A stretch of 64,000 bases of DNA. It comes from Pirellula staleyi DSM 6068. GTDB taxonomy: Bacteria > Planctomycetota > Planctomycetia > Pirellulales > Pirellulaceae. The position numbers and the translations under genes were made by a program. The notes beneath the pieces are model-generated. The model did no database searches. It was not told the origin of the DNA and saw only the letters and a program-made list of their open reading frames with translations. The stretch is from assembly GCF_000025185.1 (NCBI RefSeq), contig NC_013720.1:2232001-2296000 (forward strand). Reading direction: 5' to 3'. This document shows, piece by piece, positions 16,799-28,700 of this stretch; the stretch's first letter is position 1, and the number at the start of each line of letters is the position of its first letter.

Positions 16799-19700
16799 CT
16801 AACGGGCCGTCGCCGACTCACGAACCGCTGTGAGTTCGGCGCTCGATTCTGCTGGCGCGATTTTCATGATTACCGGGCTGCTGGTTGCCCCCAAGTTGTC
16901 GGTCATGTTCACACGCACTTCGGCCGTTGCCCCTTGATACCCAGGGCCAATGTCGAGAGCGACCGATCGCAGGATCTTCTCCGCTATCTCCACCGTCGCA
17001 TCGCGGGTGAATGTGAAAACGAGCGAGTCGCCACTGGCGAGCGTACTTAATGCTTCGACTGCGAGAGTCTCGTCGGCTGAAACCGGTTCTGTGGCAGCCT
17101 GACCTGACTTCATCTCGGCGACCTTCACCGGCGAACTACCCGGTGCGGCGTAGAGGACCGAAGTCCCCTCGATAACCAGCCCGCTGTTGGTTGGGGGAGC
17201 GAGTACGAGCGAAAGGGTGCCGCTCGACGAACTTTCAGCCAGCTCAATCGAAAGCATGCCACCACCCAGTTGTGGCGAGTCGGGATCGCGTATGTCGGCC
17301 AAATGGTCGAGCGTTTGTAGCATCCCTGGTTTCGCGGTCTTCATCTCCGCCGCCATCCGAATCGAAGGGGCAATGTTCACACTGCGCCAAACGAGCGCCG
17401 TTTCATCGGTGCTGCTGGTAAGAATATCGCGTCCATCGGGGGAAAAATGGACCGACGTGATTTCTGCTTCATGACGCTTCAAGCTCAGCACTTCTTTACT
17501 GGTCTCGAGGCACCAGAGTTTCGCGATACCATCTTTACTGCCTGTGACTGCGCGTCGATTGTCCGACGAGATCGCCACCGATGTGACAGCCGCCGTATGA
17601 CCCGACAGCGTGTCGGTTAGTTCGACGGCCGTCATGGCGCTGGGGTCAATTTTAAAGACGCGTGCAATGTTGTCGTCGCAGCCAGTGATCACGCGCGAAT
17701 CGTCGGGCGAGAATGCCGCAAACAACACATCGGCTGGATGTTCGAGAATGCCACCACTGATGGTTGCCAGCGAATCAACGCTCCACAAACGGGCCGTACG
17801 ATCTTCGCTGGCGGTGATCACCCACTTACCATCACTCGAGAAGACGCCGGAATGAACGCGTCCCCGATGCCCCTCGAGAACTCCCGCGAGTTCGTACGTT
17901 GGCACATCGCTACTGGTGTTGATCTTCCAAAGCTTGGCGTTGTTGTCGTCGCCGCAAGTTAGCAGCATCGCCTCGCCGCGTGAGGAAGGTGCAAAGGCTG
18001 CGAAATTCACGGCAAAAGCACGTCCACCCACTTCATGGAGTCGCGACATTTTGAGGAGCACGATGCCGAATTTGTCGGATGCTTCGTCGGTGCACCAGAT
18101 TTTTGCATCGCCATCGCTACTCGCGGTGACAGCCAATTTTCCGTCGCTCGAAAAGTTCGCAGCGGTGATAGCGCCGTGAGGACTGAAGGTCTTCTCGAGT
18201 TCGCCTGTCTCGGCGCTAAGGAGGCGTCCCTGGCTACCACCGACTGCCAAGATGCTCGCCCCGTCGTGCGAACTAATCGCCGACCAAATCGTGCCGCGCA
18301 AACTCTTGCCCGACCATAGCGGTTGCACCTGAGGCGATGCCATGTCCCAGGTCCAAAGGACGCTCGTATCACCCGTGGTGGTTGTGAGTAGTGCTGACGA
18401 TTGGCTGGGGAGCAGGCTGAGACCGGTCGCTGTGCTTCCCGGAATATTGATGTCGCATTCGATGGCTTTAGCGGTGTCGATATCCCAGCTGTAGAGCCGG
18501 TAGCTATCGTCCCCGGACGAGCACATGGTGATCGCCCGCTTGCTATCGGCCGTGAGCAGCAGATTGCGGACACCGTCGGGATGACGGAGTGTCAAGTTGC
18601 CGAGTCGATTGCCGGTGGCGAGATCCCACTGCATCACGGTGTGGTCTTGGCTGGCGGTGAGCAGGCGACCTCCGTCGCGCGTGAAGGCGACTCCCGTAAT
18701 GCCATAGCCAGGTTCGTGAGTGGCAATGCGCGAGTAGGTTTTCCAATTGCCGGTGCTCGGATCGCGTCGCCACAAATGGCATACGCCTCCCGAGTCCCCC
18801 GTGCAGATGCGTAGATCACCCGTTTCGCTATCGTGCGAGAATGTGGCTGTCGAAACTTCGAATCGATGCGCGGCTAATCGAACTGCAGGCTTACTGAGGT
18901 CGGCGAGCGACCAGAGTAAGGCATCTTTGGTATCACTGCCGGTGACGAGCCACTTTCCATCGTCCGAGAGGGCGATCACGCTGATGGTCCCTGTGCCATC
19001 GAAGCGGTGAAGTTGTCCACCGGTGGCGATATCCCAGAGGCGAACGGTGTTGTCACCTGCGCTGGTGATAATGCGCCGATCACCGGCCGGCATGAAGAGG
19101 GCCGAGGTGACGAGAAACTCGTGACCTTCCTTCAGTTCGGTGGCATTTTTCTGCTCGCCAGTGGGGCCACTGATTTCGAGCGGATCGTTATTGAGCGTAG
19201 CCAGCGGCTGACCCGTTCCCAAATTCCAAAGGATGGCACGTCGATCGCGCCCCGCCGTAATACAGCGATCACCCACCGTCGAAAAAGCGGCCCAAAGCAC
19301 CGCATTATCGTGCTGACGAAGTGTGCGTACCTCTTCGTACTCGGGAGTGTTCCAAACCTTCACGCGCTGATCGTGGCTTCCCGAAATTGCAAATTGTTCG
19401 TCGGCTGAAAAGAGACAAGAGCGAACCCAGCCACCATGGCCACGCATTGTTCGCACGAAGGTGGGATCGTCGGGCTTGGCGGTGAGATCCCAAACGCGAG
19501 CTGTGTTGTCGTGGCCGCCCGACAAGAGTTTTTTGCCGTCGAGCGAGAAATGGAGCGTCCGGACTTCGGCGGTATGGCCGACCAATCGCTGCACAGCGAT
19601 ATCACCCAGCGCGTTTTCGGGGATGGGACGACCGAGTCGCTCGAGTTCTAGCTGTCGCTCGACGAGTTTGTAGTCAAACACGCGCACGTCGGCGGGCTGC

Positions 19701-22669
19701 CAAACGAGAATTTCTTTATCCCGACCTGCCGAGGCGACCAGCTTGCCATCGCTCGAGAAGGTGGCGTTGTAAACAGCTTCCTTATGTCCGCGGAAGACGC
19801 GTGGTTTGGGAGGTCCTCCGAGAGTCCACATGCGCACCGTGGCATCGTCTCCCGCCGTCACGAGTTCATTGCCCGAGCTATCGAAACGGACACTCCAAAC
19901 AGGACCAAAGTGACCTCGAAAAGCGGCGATCATTTCGCCCGTGGCGAGATTGGTGACACGCGCCGTTTCGTCGCGCGAACTGCTGGCGAGCTTCGTCCCA
20001 TCGGGAGAAATCTCGACCGACAAAACACCGGCACGATGGATCGTAAAGTCTTGGGTGGGCGAAAACTGACCACTCGCCTGACGTCGGTAAATCCGCACAA
20101 TACCGCGCGGACTATCAATAGCAGCAGCCAGCAGCGAACCATCGCGTGACAGTGCAATTCCCGCCACAGAATCGCCCGTCGAGATCGATTGCAGATCAGC
20201 GAACTTGTTGGTGGCCCAGTCAGCTGTCCAGATCTTGATCTCACCTGCTGAAGTGCAAGCGGCAAGCAAATTCCCTTGCTCCGAACGGGCGAGCCCCTCA
20301 ACGCGACCATCCGAAGGGAGCGTCGTGACATCCAGTCCGCACAAATAGCGCAGGTGACTCCACTCCCAGTGACGGAAGTACGAGGTACTCGATTGCTCAT
20401 ACTGTGCCAGTAGACGATCGGCGTCTAAGAAGGAGTTGTTCGCAACCCGTTCAGCCGACACACCGATCTGGGCTAGATACGACGCAAGTGCTTCGCGCTG
20501 CTGCGACTCGCGCGCCAGCCGAGCTTCGTTGTCGGCCCGTTCTTTTTCGAGTTGCAGGCTATCTCGCTTCTTCTCGAGTTCGCCGCGCTGGCTTTCGAGT
20601 TCACCCTTTTGCGTCTCCAGGACGTTGTTTTGCTTGGCAATGTCGCCAGCTTGCTTGTTCAGCGTGTCGAGTGCCGATTTGAGGTTTTTGTTGGCATCGG
20701 CGGTTCGCAATGATTGTTCGCGAATCCAAAAGAATGCCCCAGTAAAACCGACAAGCAGAATCAGGATGAGAAGACCGGCGACGCGGCGAAGGCCGTCAAA
20801 TCGTTTTTGTCGAAACGCTCGTTCACTTTGCGCGAGTTGCAATTTGCGATGCAGCGGCGCTTGTTTCGGATCGCGAGGATCGAGCAGCGACACACCGAGG
20901 TCGAAGTCACCTTTGTCGAGCGCGCACTGGGCATAAGCCAGCCGCGCTTCGAGTTCACCAGCGACCGCTCGCGAGTTGCCAGGCCAAAGTTCTTTCGACT
21001 CCTGAAACGCGAACATCGCGCGGGCATAGTCTTGATAGTCGCGCGTCCGCGAAGCATGCGTCAGTTCTTCATCAGCACGGTTGGAAAGCACAATACTTTC
21101 CGAATGCGACAGGTATTGCTGAATCGCCTTCTGCAACTCCTTGACGCTGCCGGGACGCGCTTTGATGTCGGTGCTCATTGCTTGCATCGCGATATCAAGC
21201 AATTCACCCGACTTATCGGTCTCTTGAATCTCGTTGCGGGCTGCTGCGAACAAACATGCCATCACATCCTTGCCGTTGTGTGGCGGCTTTCCGGAGACGA
21301 TCTCAAACAGAATCGCGCCGAGCAGATAGACGTCGCTCGGTGGTCCGATCAATTCAATCGGGCCGGTGGCCATTTCAGGGGCCATGTAGGCGGGAGTTCC
21401 ACCCATGCTCGAGGTTTGCGAAATGCGCCCAGCACCTTCGATGTACATCGAGGTCGATAGAGCGATACCCCAGTCCATGACGAGCACTTCACCGAAGTCC
21501 CCGAGCATCACGTTTTCGGGTTTGAGATCGCGATGGACCACTTGTCGATCGTGAGCAAACGCGATGGCGTCAGCAACGCTCATCAAGATCTTCAAGTTGT
21601 CGGCGAGTGGCTTTTCACGAATGACATTCGACCATGGAATGCCGCGCACGCGCTTCATGGCGTAGAACAGCGTCCCATCGGCAGTGGTCCCCAGGTCGTA
21701 GATCGGCACGATGTTCGGGTGATCGAGTTCGCCGGTGACGACTGCTTCCGTAAGAAACTTGTTGCGGTGATCGCTACGACGCGCGTATTCCTCGCGCAGC
21801 ATCTTCAGTGCAACGGTGCGGCTGACGGAGGCCTGCATCGCGGCATAGACAATACCCACACCACCTTCGCCAATCACTTCGATGACCTGATACTCGGCCC
21901 GTTCGTAAAGTGCTTCCCCCGGCATCTGCACGCGATAGGTGCGGAGCAGCAGGTTCGAGACTTCATCTTCCCCTTCGGCAGGGCTCGCCTTGATGGTCGA
22001 CAGCGGAGTGATTGGCGCGGTGAGCGACTTGCCCCAAGCGTTGACCATTGCCTGTTCGGAGGGATTGCTCGGCGCGGATGGAATTGCCGACTTCCACGCA
22101 TCCGACGGTGTATTGCTGCGAGCAGGATTCACCGAAGGGAGATTGGCCGATGATCCAGTTTCGTCAGGAACATCGAGTGCGCGAACAGTCGGTTGATCGG
22201 GCGTTTTTTCGCGAGGCTTCGTCGGTGGTGGAAGTTCGCGGGGTGGCTCTTCGACAGGCTCACTCACGGGGGCTGCAGGTGGCGGAGCGGGACTACTCGA
22301 GGCTGAACTAGCCCCCCAAGTATCAGGCGTGCTCGACGTCGTCGGTGCTACCTTCGGTGGCAGTGGCACACTGTCACTCGGGATAAATCCTTGGGCATTC
22401 CCAAGAAACAGAGTGTGTGTCCGATTAGGTTCTTCTTTGGGACCACGCCCCGTGATGGTGCGGAGCACATCCTTGACGGTGAACTCGCGTTCCTCTTCTT
22501 CTACCTCTTCTTCAACTTCAGGTGGCGGAGGGCTGACGTAGCTACTGGGAATCGCAGGCGCAATGATCCCCGAGTTGTTGCCGGTCGCTTCGAACCCGCA
22601 ATGTGGGCATGGCTCGCCTTTGACGAGAGCTTTCTCGAGTGTTCGTTCGCAAAACTCGCAAAGTGCCAT
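16799..22669 (-). CDS. transmembrane Ser/Thr protein kinase with WD40 repeats
   Basis: 1956 residues from ATG 22669, preceded by GAGGT. A zinc ribbon opens the protein (CxxC at 4/7, CPHC at 21/24), then an acidic and Pro/Ser-rich linker to about 240. The kinase domain (about 259-520) has the loop GEGGVGIVY, Lys289, HRDLKPEN with Asp381, DWG in place of DFG (399-401) and APE; all catalytic residues are present. A membrane helix lies at 630-649, then a coiled coil (about 655-735) rich in KGELESQRGELEKK. Many WD40 repeats follow, encoded roughly within 17.4-20.3 kb, and a beta-rich C-terminus. The propeller would lie outside the cytoplasm and could sense an envelope ligand. It lies 99 bases downstream of the giant surface-protein gene. 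Confidence 0.93.
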   Translation of the reverse strand: MALCEFCERTLEKALVKGEPCPHCGFEATGNNSGIIAPAIPSSYVSPPPPEVEEEVEEEEREFTVKDVLRTITGRGPKEEPNRTHTLFLGNAQGFIPSDSVPLPPKVAPTTSSTPDTWGASSASSSPAPPPAAPVSEPVEEPPRELPPPTKPREKTPDQPTVRALDVPDETGSSANLPSVNPARSNTPSDAWKSAIPSAPSNPSEQAMVNAWGKSLTAPITPLSTIKASPAEGEDEVSNLLLRTYRVQMPGEALYERAEYQVIEVIGEGGVGIVYAAMQASVSRTVALKMLREEYARRSDHRNKFLTEAVVTGELDHPNIVPIYDLGTTADGTLFYAMKRVRGIPWSNVIREKPLADNLKILMSVADAIAFAHDRQVVHRDLKPENVMLGDFGEVLVMDWGIALSTSMYIEGAGRISQTSSMGGTPAYMAPEMATGPIELIGPPSDVYLLGAILFEIVSGKPPHNGKDVMACLFAAARNEIQETDKSGELLDIAMQAMSTDIKARPGSVKELQKAIQQYLSHSESIVLSNRADEELTHASRTRDYQDYARAMFAFQESKELWPGNSRAVAGELEARLAYAQCALDKGDFDLGVSLLDPRDPKQAPLHRKLQLAQSERAFRQKRFDGLRRVAGLLILILLVGFTGAFFWIREQSLRTADANKNLKSALDTLNKQAGDIAKQNNVLETQKGELESQRGELEKKRDSLQLEKERADNEARLARESQQREALASYLAQIGVSAERVANNSFLDADRLLAQYEQSSTSYFRHWEWSHLRYLCGLDVTTLPSDGRVEGLARSEQGNLLAACTSAGEIKIWTADWATNKFADLQSISTGDSVAGIALSRDGSLLAAAIDSPRGIVRIYRRQASGQFSPTQDFTIHRAGVLSVEISPDGTKLASSSRDETARVTNLATGEMIAAFRGHFGPVWSVRFDSSGNELVTAGDDATVRMWTLGGPPKPRVFRGHKEAVYNATFSSDGKLVASAGRDKEILVWQPADVRVFDYKLVERQLELERLGRPIPENALGDIAVQRLVGHTAEVRTLHFSLDGKKLLSGGHDNTARVWDLTAKPDDPTFVRTMRGHGGWVRSCLFSADEQFAISGSHDQRVKVWNTPEYEEVRTLRQHDNAVLWAAFSTVGDRCITAGRDRRAILWNLGTGQPLATLNNDPLEISGPTGEQKNATELKEGHEFLVTSALFMPAGDRRIITSAGDNTVRLWDIATGGQLHRFDGTGTISVIALSDDGKWLVTGSDTKDALLWSLADLSKPAVRLAAHRFEVSTATFSHDSETGDLRICTGDSGGVCHLWRRDPSTGNWKTYSRIATHEPGYGITGVAFTRDGGRLLTASQDHTVMQWDLATGNRLGNLTLRHPDGVRNLLLTADSKRAITMCSSGDDSYRLYSWDIDTAKAIECDINIPGSTATGLSLLPSQSSALLTTTTGDTSVLWTWDMASPQVQPLWSGKSLRGTIWSAISSHDGASILAVGGSQGRLLSAETGELEKTFSPHGAITAANFSSDGKLAVTASSDGDAKIWCTDEASDKFGIVLLKMSRLHEVGGRAFAVNFAAFAPSSRGEAMLLTCGDDNNAKLWKINTSSDVPTYELAGVLEGHRGRVHSGVFSSDGKWVITASEDRTARLWSVDSLATISGGILEHPADVLFAAFSPDDSRVITGCDDNIARVFKIDPSAMTAVELTDTLSGHTAAVTSVAISSDNRRAVTGSKDGIAKLWCLETSKEVLSLKRHEAEITSVHFSPDGRDILTSSTDETALVWRSVNIAPSIRMAAEMKTAKPGMLQTLDHLADIRDPDSPQLGGGMLSIELAESSSSGTLSLVLAPPTNSGLVIEGTSVLYAAPGSSPVKVAEMKSGQAATEPVSADETLAVEALSTLASGDSLVFTFTRDATVEIAEKILRSVALDIGPGYQGATAEVRVNMTDNLGATSSPVIMKIAPAESSAELTAVRESATAR

Positions 22670-22768
22670 GACCAAACCTCGTCTTGCTTCCTACACGTAT
22701 CGGTTTCACGCGATGTCGCATCATGCGACGACCGCTGCTGGTTCATCGTTGTCGAGGATTACTGCGAT

Positions 22769-25700
22769 CTATCGTTCTGCTGGTCGTCGTTTGGCTTGCA
22801 AGCGACCCCGTCGCGACAGCCGCTCGCGACTATGGGCAATCACCGCGCCATCCACTGCCTTCTGCCAATCGCCATCGCTACCTGCCGAAGCGAGCACCAT
22901 CGCGATACCTGCTGTAGCAGGTACAAATCGAATCGGTGTCGCAGCAATTTCGTTCGCATCGGCTGCTGCAAAAACGTCCGACTGACCGAGGCTAGATTCA
23001 CGAACAGTTTCGCTGGCGACAAAATCGCTTGCGTAGGCGTGCGAGTCATCGACATAGGCATATTGCGTCGAGCTACCTGAGTAGTCGTCGAGAGAACTTC
23101 GCTCCAGCGGCGAAACCGCTGGACCCGTTGCATCGCGGAGCGGCGTCGTTGTTGGTGCGTTGAGTGTTGGTCCCTGCAGAGTAGGGCCGGTTGGTAGCGG
23201 TTCGGCCGCTGGCTCATTCACATCCTGCGGCGAGGTGCTAGTCGCTTTGGTAGGTGGCAGTTCGGTCGGCGAATCCTGTTCCATGGTCGGCACAGCACCC
23301 TCGTTCATCGGCGGTGGCGCGACAAACTTCGACGCTGGCTCCAGATCGCGGTTCTCTTCTGGCTCAAAGGGACGACCATCGCGGATCACCACATCCATCA
23401 CGCGCCGTTTTTCGCCACCTTCGAGAATCAAATAGAGGCGATAGCGATCGTCGGGCAAGCGACGGAAAAGAGCCGAAAGGTTCTTCAGCCACTCGACGTC
23501 GAGCGTGAGGACCACTTCTTCGAGGAAGTTCCCTTCGTCGTCGATCGGGGTGAGCAAACTGACTTGCACTTTGCGGACCGCGACACCATCGACATCGGCC
23601 TCGATGATCGGTGGCTCCACGGGGCTGAGCTGTGGAGGCTGAACATCGTTATCGGCTATCGGTACGAAATCGCGCGAGAACGCAATGAACCGGAGCGACG
23701 GGGCTTTGTAGTTGGTGTTCTGAATCGGCGGCACCAGCGAAATATTGCTCAGTACGACGTCGTTGCCCGAGCCGCCTGTGTAGAAAATATTGCTGCTGAA
23801 ATTGCCGATGCTCACCTTGCCATCGATATCGATCGACCCTTCGCCAAGCACGAACTGACCGATCACTTGCGAGTTGGGATCCATCATGTCGATCAGCGTG
23901 ATGTCGGAGATCGTTTGCTGCAGCGCTTCACCACCTTCGAGCGACAAGATGTTGCCCGTGATATCGAGCGAACCGAAGACTTGCAGCTGATCGTAGTCGC
24001 GACCAGGAATCTGATAAGGGGAATTGATGTCGAAAACGAACTCGGTTCCCGGACCGAATGTAGCGTTCCCCACCACAATGATTTGTCCCGCTTGTCCTTC
24101 GCCCATTCCGGGAGCGAGTGTGACAATCCCTGGAGCGATGAGATCGCCTTTCACAATCCCGTCGCCACCAAACGTCACGCCCGGTGACAGCACCGTCGAA
24201 TCAGTGAACCCGTCGAGGTAGAAGGTTCCTGATTGCAAAAAGATCGTGCTGTTTCCAGCATCCAAGGCGAGCAGTCGCAGCGTGGGACTAGCGGAATAGT
24301 ACTGATTGCCAGTCGAGATCGCTTCGACACCCGAGGTGGCCAGGATCATCGGATTCAGAGCGGAACCGATCTCGCCACCTTGTACGGGGTCGTAGTTTTG
24401 ATCGACTTCGCCGATTGCTACAAGCCGCACAATGCCATCGGGGGCCGTTTGAATATCAACACCACCCCCCAAGTTTCCGCTGATCGAACCCATCGCTTCG
24501 AGTGTAACGTTGCCTGCTCGCAAGGTTCCACCGTCGAGATCGATGTTGCTCATTACCCCCTGCACTTGCGACTGGGCGCGAAGAATCAGGTGGGCATTCA
24601 TGTCGAACAACTCGGGCTGAAAACCATCGAGGTTATCGAGCAGGATATCGCCATTGAGCGCGGTGAGTTGAATCGTCGCATCTTCGGAAGTGACGCTCAG
24701 GGCAAGAATCTGACTGCCGCGCAAGTCGCCGCCGTGGAAATTGACGTACGAGTCGCCACCGGTCGAATAGAGGCTCAGATCGCTGTCCCCCAGGTTCACT
24801 TCGAGCGGATTGTCAGCAGTTCCTGTGATGGCTGAAACGATTAAGCTTCCACCCGGAGCACTTACATCGATATCCACTACGCCGGTGCCACTAGTGACCG
24901 CATTGCTCGCGCTGATCTGCACACTGCGAGCGGTGATCATGGCGGCGTTGTTGAAAATGATGTTCGACCCGAAAAGCTCCCAGTCATCGTTCGTTGTGAA
25001 GATGTTCGACAGAATAACGTCGCCACCTCCGAGCTCGATAAATTGCGATTCGGCTCCGTTGGTGGTCAGCGTGCCAATGTTCAGCGTGTCGCCTGACTCC
25101 AGGTAGATATCACCACCGACGGAAGAGGTGCTCACGAAGAGCAAACCGGCCGTTAGTCCGCTTCCGGTGTTCACAGCGAACTCGTTCGCTTGAGCGCCGA
25201 TCATACCGCCCGCTTGCAGCGTGATCGAGCCTTGCGAGGCGCTCGTGTCGACGTCGTACAACGCAGCACCACTCACGATGTTGCGATTGGCATTCAGCAG
25301 AGCTTGAGCAGCCAGCAGTGTGGTGTTGTTCTCGAAAACGATGTCGGCATCAGTCGCGATCGCATTGAGCAGGAAGAAGTCGTTGTTGGTCGAAGAATCA
25401 AAACCTGCGGTGGAGTCGACATACAGCGAGCCATCGAGTGTGGTGAGCAAGATATTGCCAGTCCCACCCTGCAGGACGAGTGTTGCGAACTGACTCGTGT
25501 GGAAATCACCCGATTGCATGTTCAGTGCAACGCTGCTACCCGTAGCGATCACTTCGAGCTGCGTATCGGCCCCCAGGATCAGATCGATCGGGGTACCAAA
25601 CGTCCCAATGTTCTGGGCCTCGAGGTAGAGGTTATTCCCTGCCGTGAGGACTTCGATATCAACGGCGCCGTTGTTCCCGACGATGTTCCCATCGGCGACG

Positions 25701-28700
25701 ATGCTGACCGAGACGGCTCGTAGTGTCCCGGCAGGATTAAAAATCACATCGCTGGCGCTATTGAGTATCCAGTTATCGTCGCTGTTGATGTCGCTGTTAA
25801 TCGTGATCGTCGAGCCAGGATTCAGCGTTGCTACCGAAATCGTCCCCGTGCCTACATCGGTGGTGATTGTGTCGACGAGCAAACTGTCGGCACTTTCGAG
25901 ATAGACATTCGTTCCAGCAGCGGCTGTGATCGGAGTGAAGTTGTTGGGCAGGTCGATATTCAGGGAATTTCCCGACTCGCCAATATCCCCGGCTGCTGTC
26001 AAGTCGATTCCGCCCGCAGTGGTCCGAATGTCAGTCCCAGGATTCGATCCACCGAGAATTGAACCACCGGAATCGACAACCAGGCTCCCCACTTGCAAGG
26101 TTGTGTTGTCGAAGACCACATCGAAACCGGTGTTCGTAGTGAGTACCCAGTTGCCCGACGTCGAAGTTCCCGTGAATCCGGCGGCACTATCGACAATCAG
26201 ATCGCCATTCTCAACCAACAGATCGATTGTTACTGGCAATGCGTTGGTATCGAGTCCGACAAACTGACTAGTGAACAGGTCTCCGCCGTAGAAGCCGAGG
26301 TAGACATCAAACACGCTATCGATCTCGTAAGTGCCAGTTCCAGCATTCACCTCGAGTCGCTGATTTACCGTCCCGACATACGCGGAGCTGATAAAGATCG
26401 CGCCATTCGAGGCACTAGTGTCGATGTCGATCCCCGCAGTGTCGCTGTAGATCGTGTTGTTGGCGAACAAAAACGCCGTGTTCGCCGAGAGGCTTCCATC
26501 ACCTTGGAAAATGATGTTGCCGTTGGCAATCAGCCGCCAATCGTCGTTCGATCCACTGGGGTCGCTGATAATGAGATCGCCGTTGAGCGTACCGACCTCG
26601 ATCGTTTGAATGTCGGCTCCGGTCGAGATCTGCCCGAGATTAAACTGCGTGTCGGAGCGAACAAAAATATCGCCATCGGTTTCGCTTGTCGAAAGCGAGA
26701 CCACACCCGTCCCGGGATTGATTTTGAGGGGATCGCCCGGCTCGCCAATGCCCGACGCCGCAAAAATCGTGATGTCGCCATTGGTGCCGCTGGTATCGAT
26801 ATCGATCGGCGGATTGGCAGCCGAGGTGACTAACTTTCCACCCGCTTGCAAGTTCACGCTCGCGGCAACAAGCGGGTTGGCAATGTCGAGAATGATGTCG
26901 CTACCGGCACCCTCGGCGATGAATGTTAAGTTGTCGTCGAAGATATCGCTGGTGTTGCTGTCGACATCGATGGTGATATCGCCCGATCGTGTCTTGAGGT
27001 AGACATTCACCCCGACACCGACAGCACTGAAGAGGTCGAGTGTCGAAAGCGTGATGTCTCCAGCAACAATCTCGATCGCCAAATCCCCCACAGTTGCCTG
27101 TGCATAGAGGCCTGTAAAGGCTTGATCGAGGACCAGCAGATTGGTGGTGCTGCCAATCGATCCGGCGATAATCTCTATCTCTTGCAAGGCAGAGGTCGAC
27201 TTCAGGTCGTAGTCGTGCGTGCCACTGACAACATCATCCGTAGCGAACAAGAAGAAGATGTTGCCGTCGAGGAAGGTGTCGTCGACAAGCTCGATGTTCC
27301 CTTGTGACGAGAGGAGCCAGTTGTCGTTGGTGGACGACGATTCGACAAACCGCAGGTCGTCACCGCCGCCAAAGGTTCGCAAGTTGATGTTGTCGACGGC
27401 GCCAGCATTGGTGGTCATCAAGCCGACGTTGAAATTGGTGAGCGAGGCGAGGTTGATGCCACCCGAGGTAGCAGCCGTGGCGCGTACGATGCCATTGCCA
27501 GCAGCAATACGAACCGGCGCGTTAACTCCTACGCCCAGCTGCGTAATGAGGGTGATATCCCCATCGAAAGCGCTCGTGTCGATATCAAGCCCAAAGCTTT
27601 GCTCGATCAGTCCATCGACAGTGATTTTGACAGATGCCGCTTCGAGCGTCGGGCCTGTAAAGAGCAAGTTGCTCGAGCCTTCAATCACCCAGTTGTCGTC
27701 CGTCGTATCGACGAAGCCAGTGGTGTCGTCGAAAGTCAGGATGCCATTTTCGATACCGAGATAAATGGTGGATCCAGCGGCGCTGATGCTGAAGAGTGTC
27801 AGCTGCGAGACGTTAAAATCGCCATCGACAATCGAGATGCCGATATCGCTCCCCGATTCGACGGAAATGAACGCTCCAGCCTCGATGTCGAGTCGTAGCG
27901 CGAGGCCACCAGCATCGGGATTGCCGCCGACACTGGCGCCGGTAAGTGTGATCGCTTGATTGAACGAAGTGGCATCGATAGAGACCGTCGTGGCGGTGGT
28001 ATAGATGTTTCCGGTCGCAGTTGCGTCGAGCGAAAGAACGGTCAGTGGAGTCGCTGCGGCGAAGAGGATATCGGCGTTGGCCCCCGTCGTTTCTAGCAGC
28101 CAGTTGTCGTCATTCGTGCTGACATCGATGTTTGTCAGATCGTCGATCGTGATCTGGCCCGCCGCCGCTATCGAGACAGTTCGATTGGCTGGTAATCCGG
28201 TCGAGAGCTGCAGGTCTGAGAAGTCCAAGCTGCTATCGACGAAGTTCAGGAAAATGTCGCCGTCGAGTGCAGTAAACGAAACCTGCGTGCCACTCAGTCG
28301 ACTGATAGCAATCGGCAGCGTATCGGCACCGACATTATTGGCTTCGAGGATCAGTACCCCCCCGGTCGTACCGACGACGGCGATGTCGGTTCCTTGTCCA
28401 TCGGTGGTGATGTTGCTATCGGAAGTCATCACCAGTGTATTCACCGTCAGCGTGTGATTTGCGCCGACGAACTGAATGTCGCCGCTGGCATACACAACCC
28501 AGTTGTCGTCGGTGGTGACGGCGCTGGTGAAGCTGAGGGAAGATGTCGGCACCGAAATATTAACTGTCTGCTCCCCCGCAACCGTCGAGATCGTTCCGAG
28601 GTTGAGTACCCCATCGCTCTGCAAACTGATGTCGCCGGTTAGGTCGGAAGTTGTCAGATCAACAACACCATTGCCGGCGTTCACAATTATCGAATCCGCA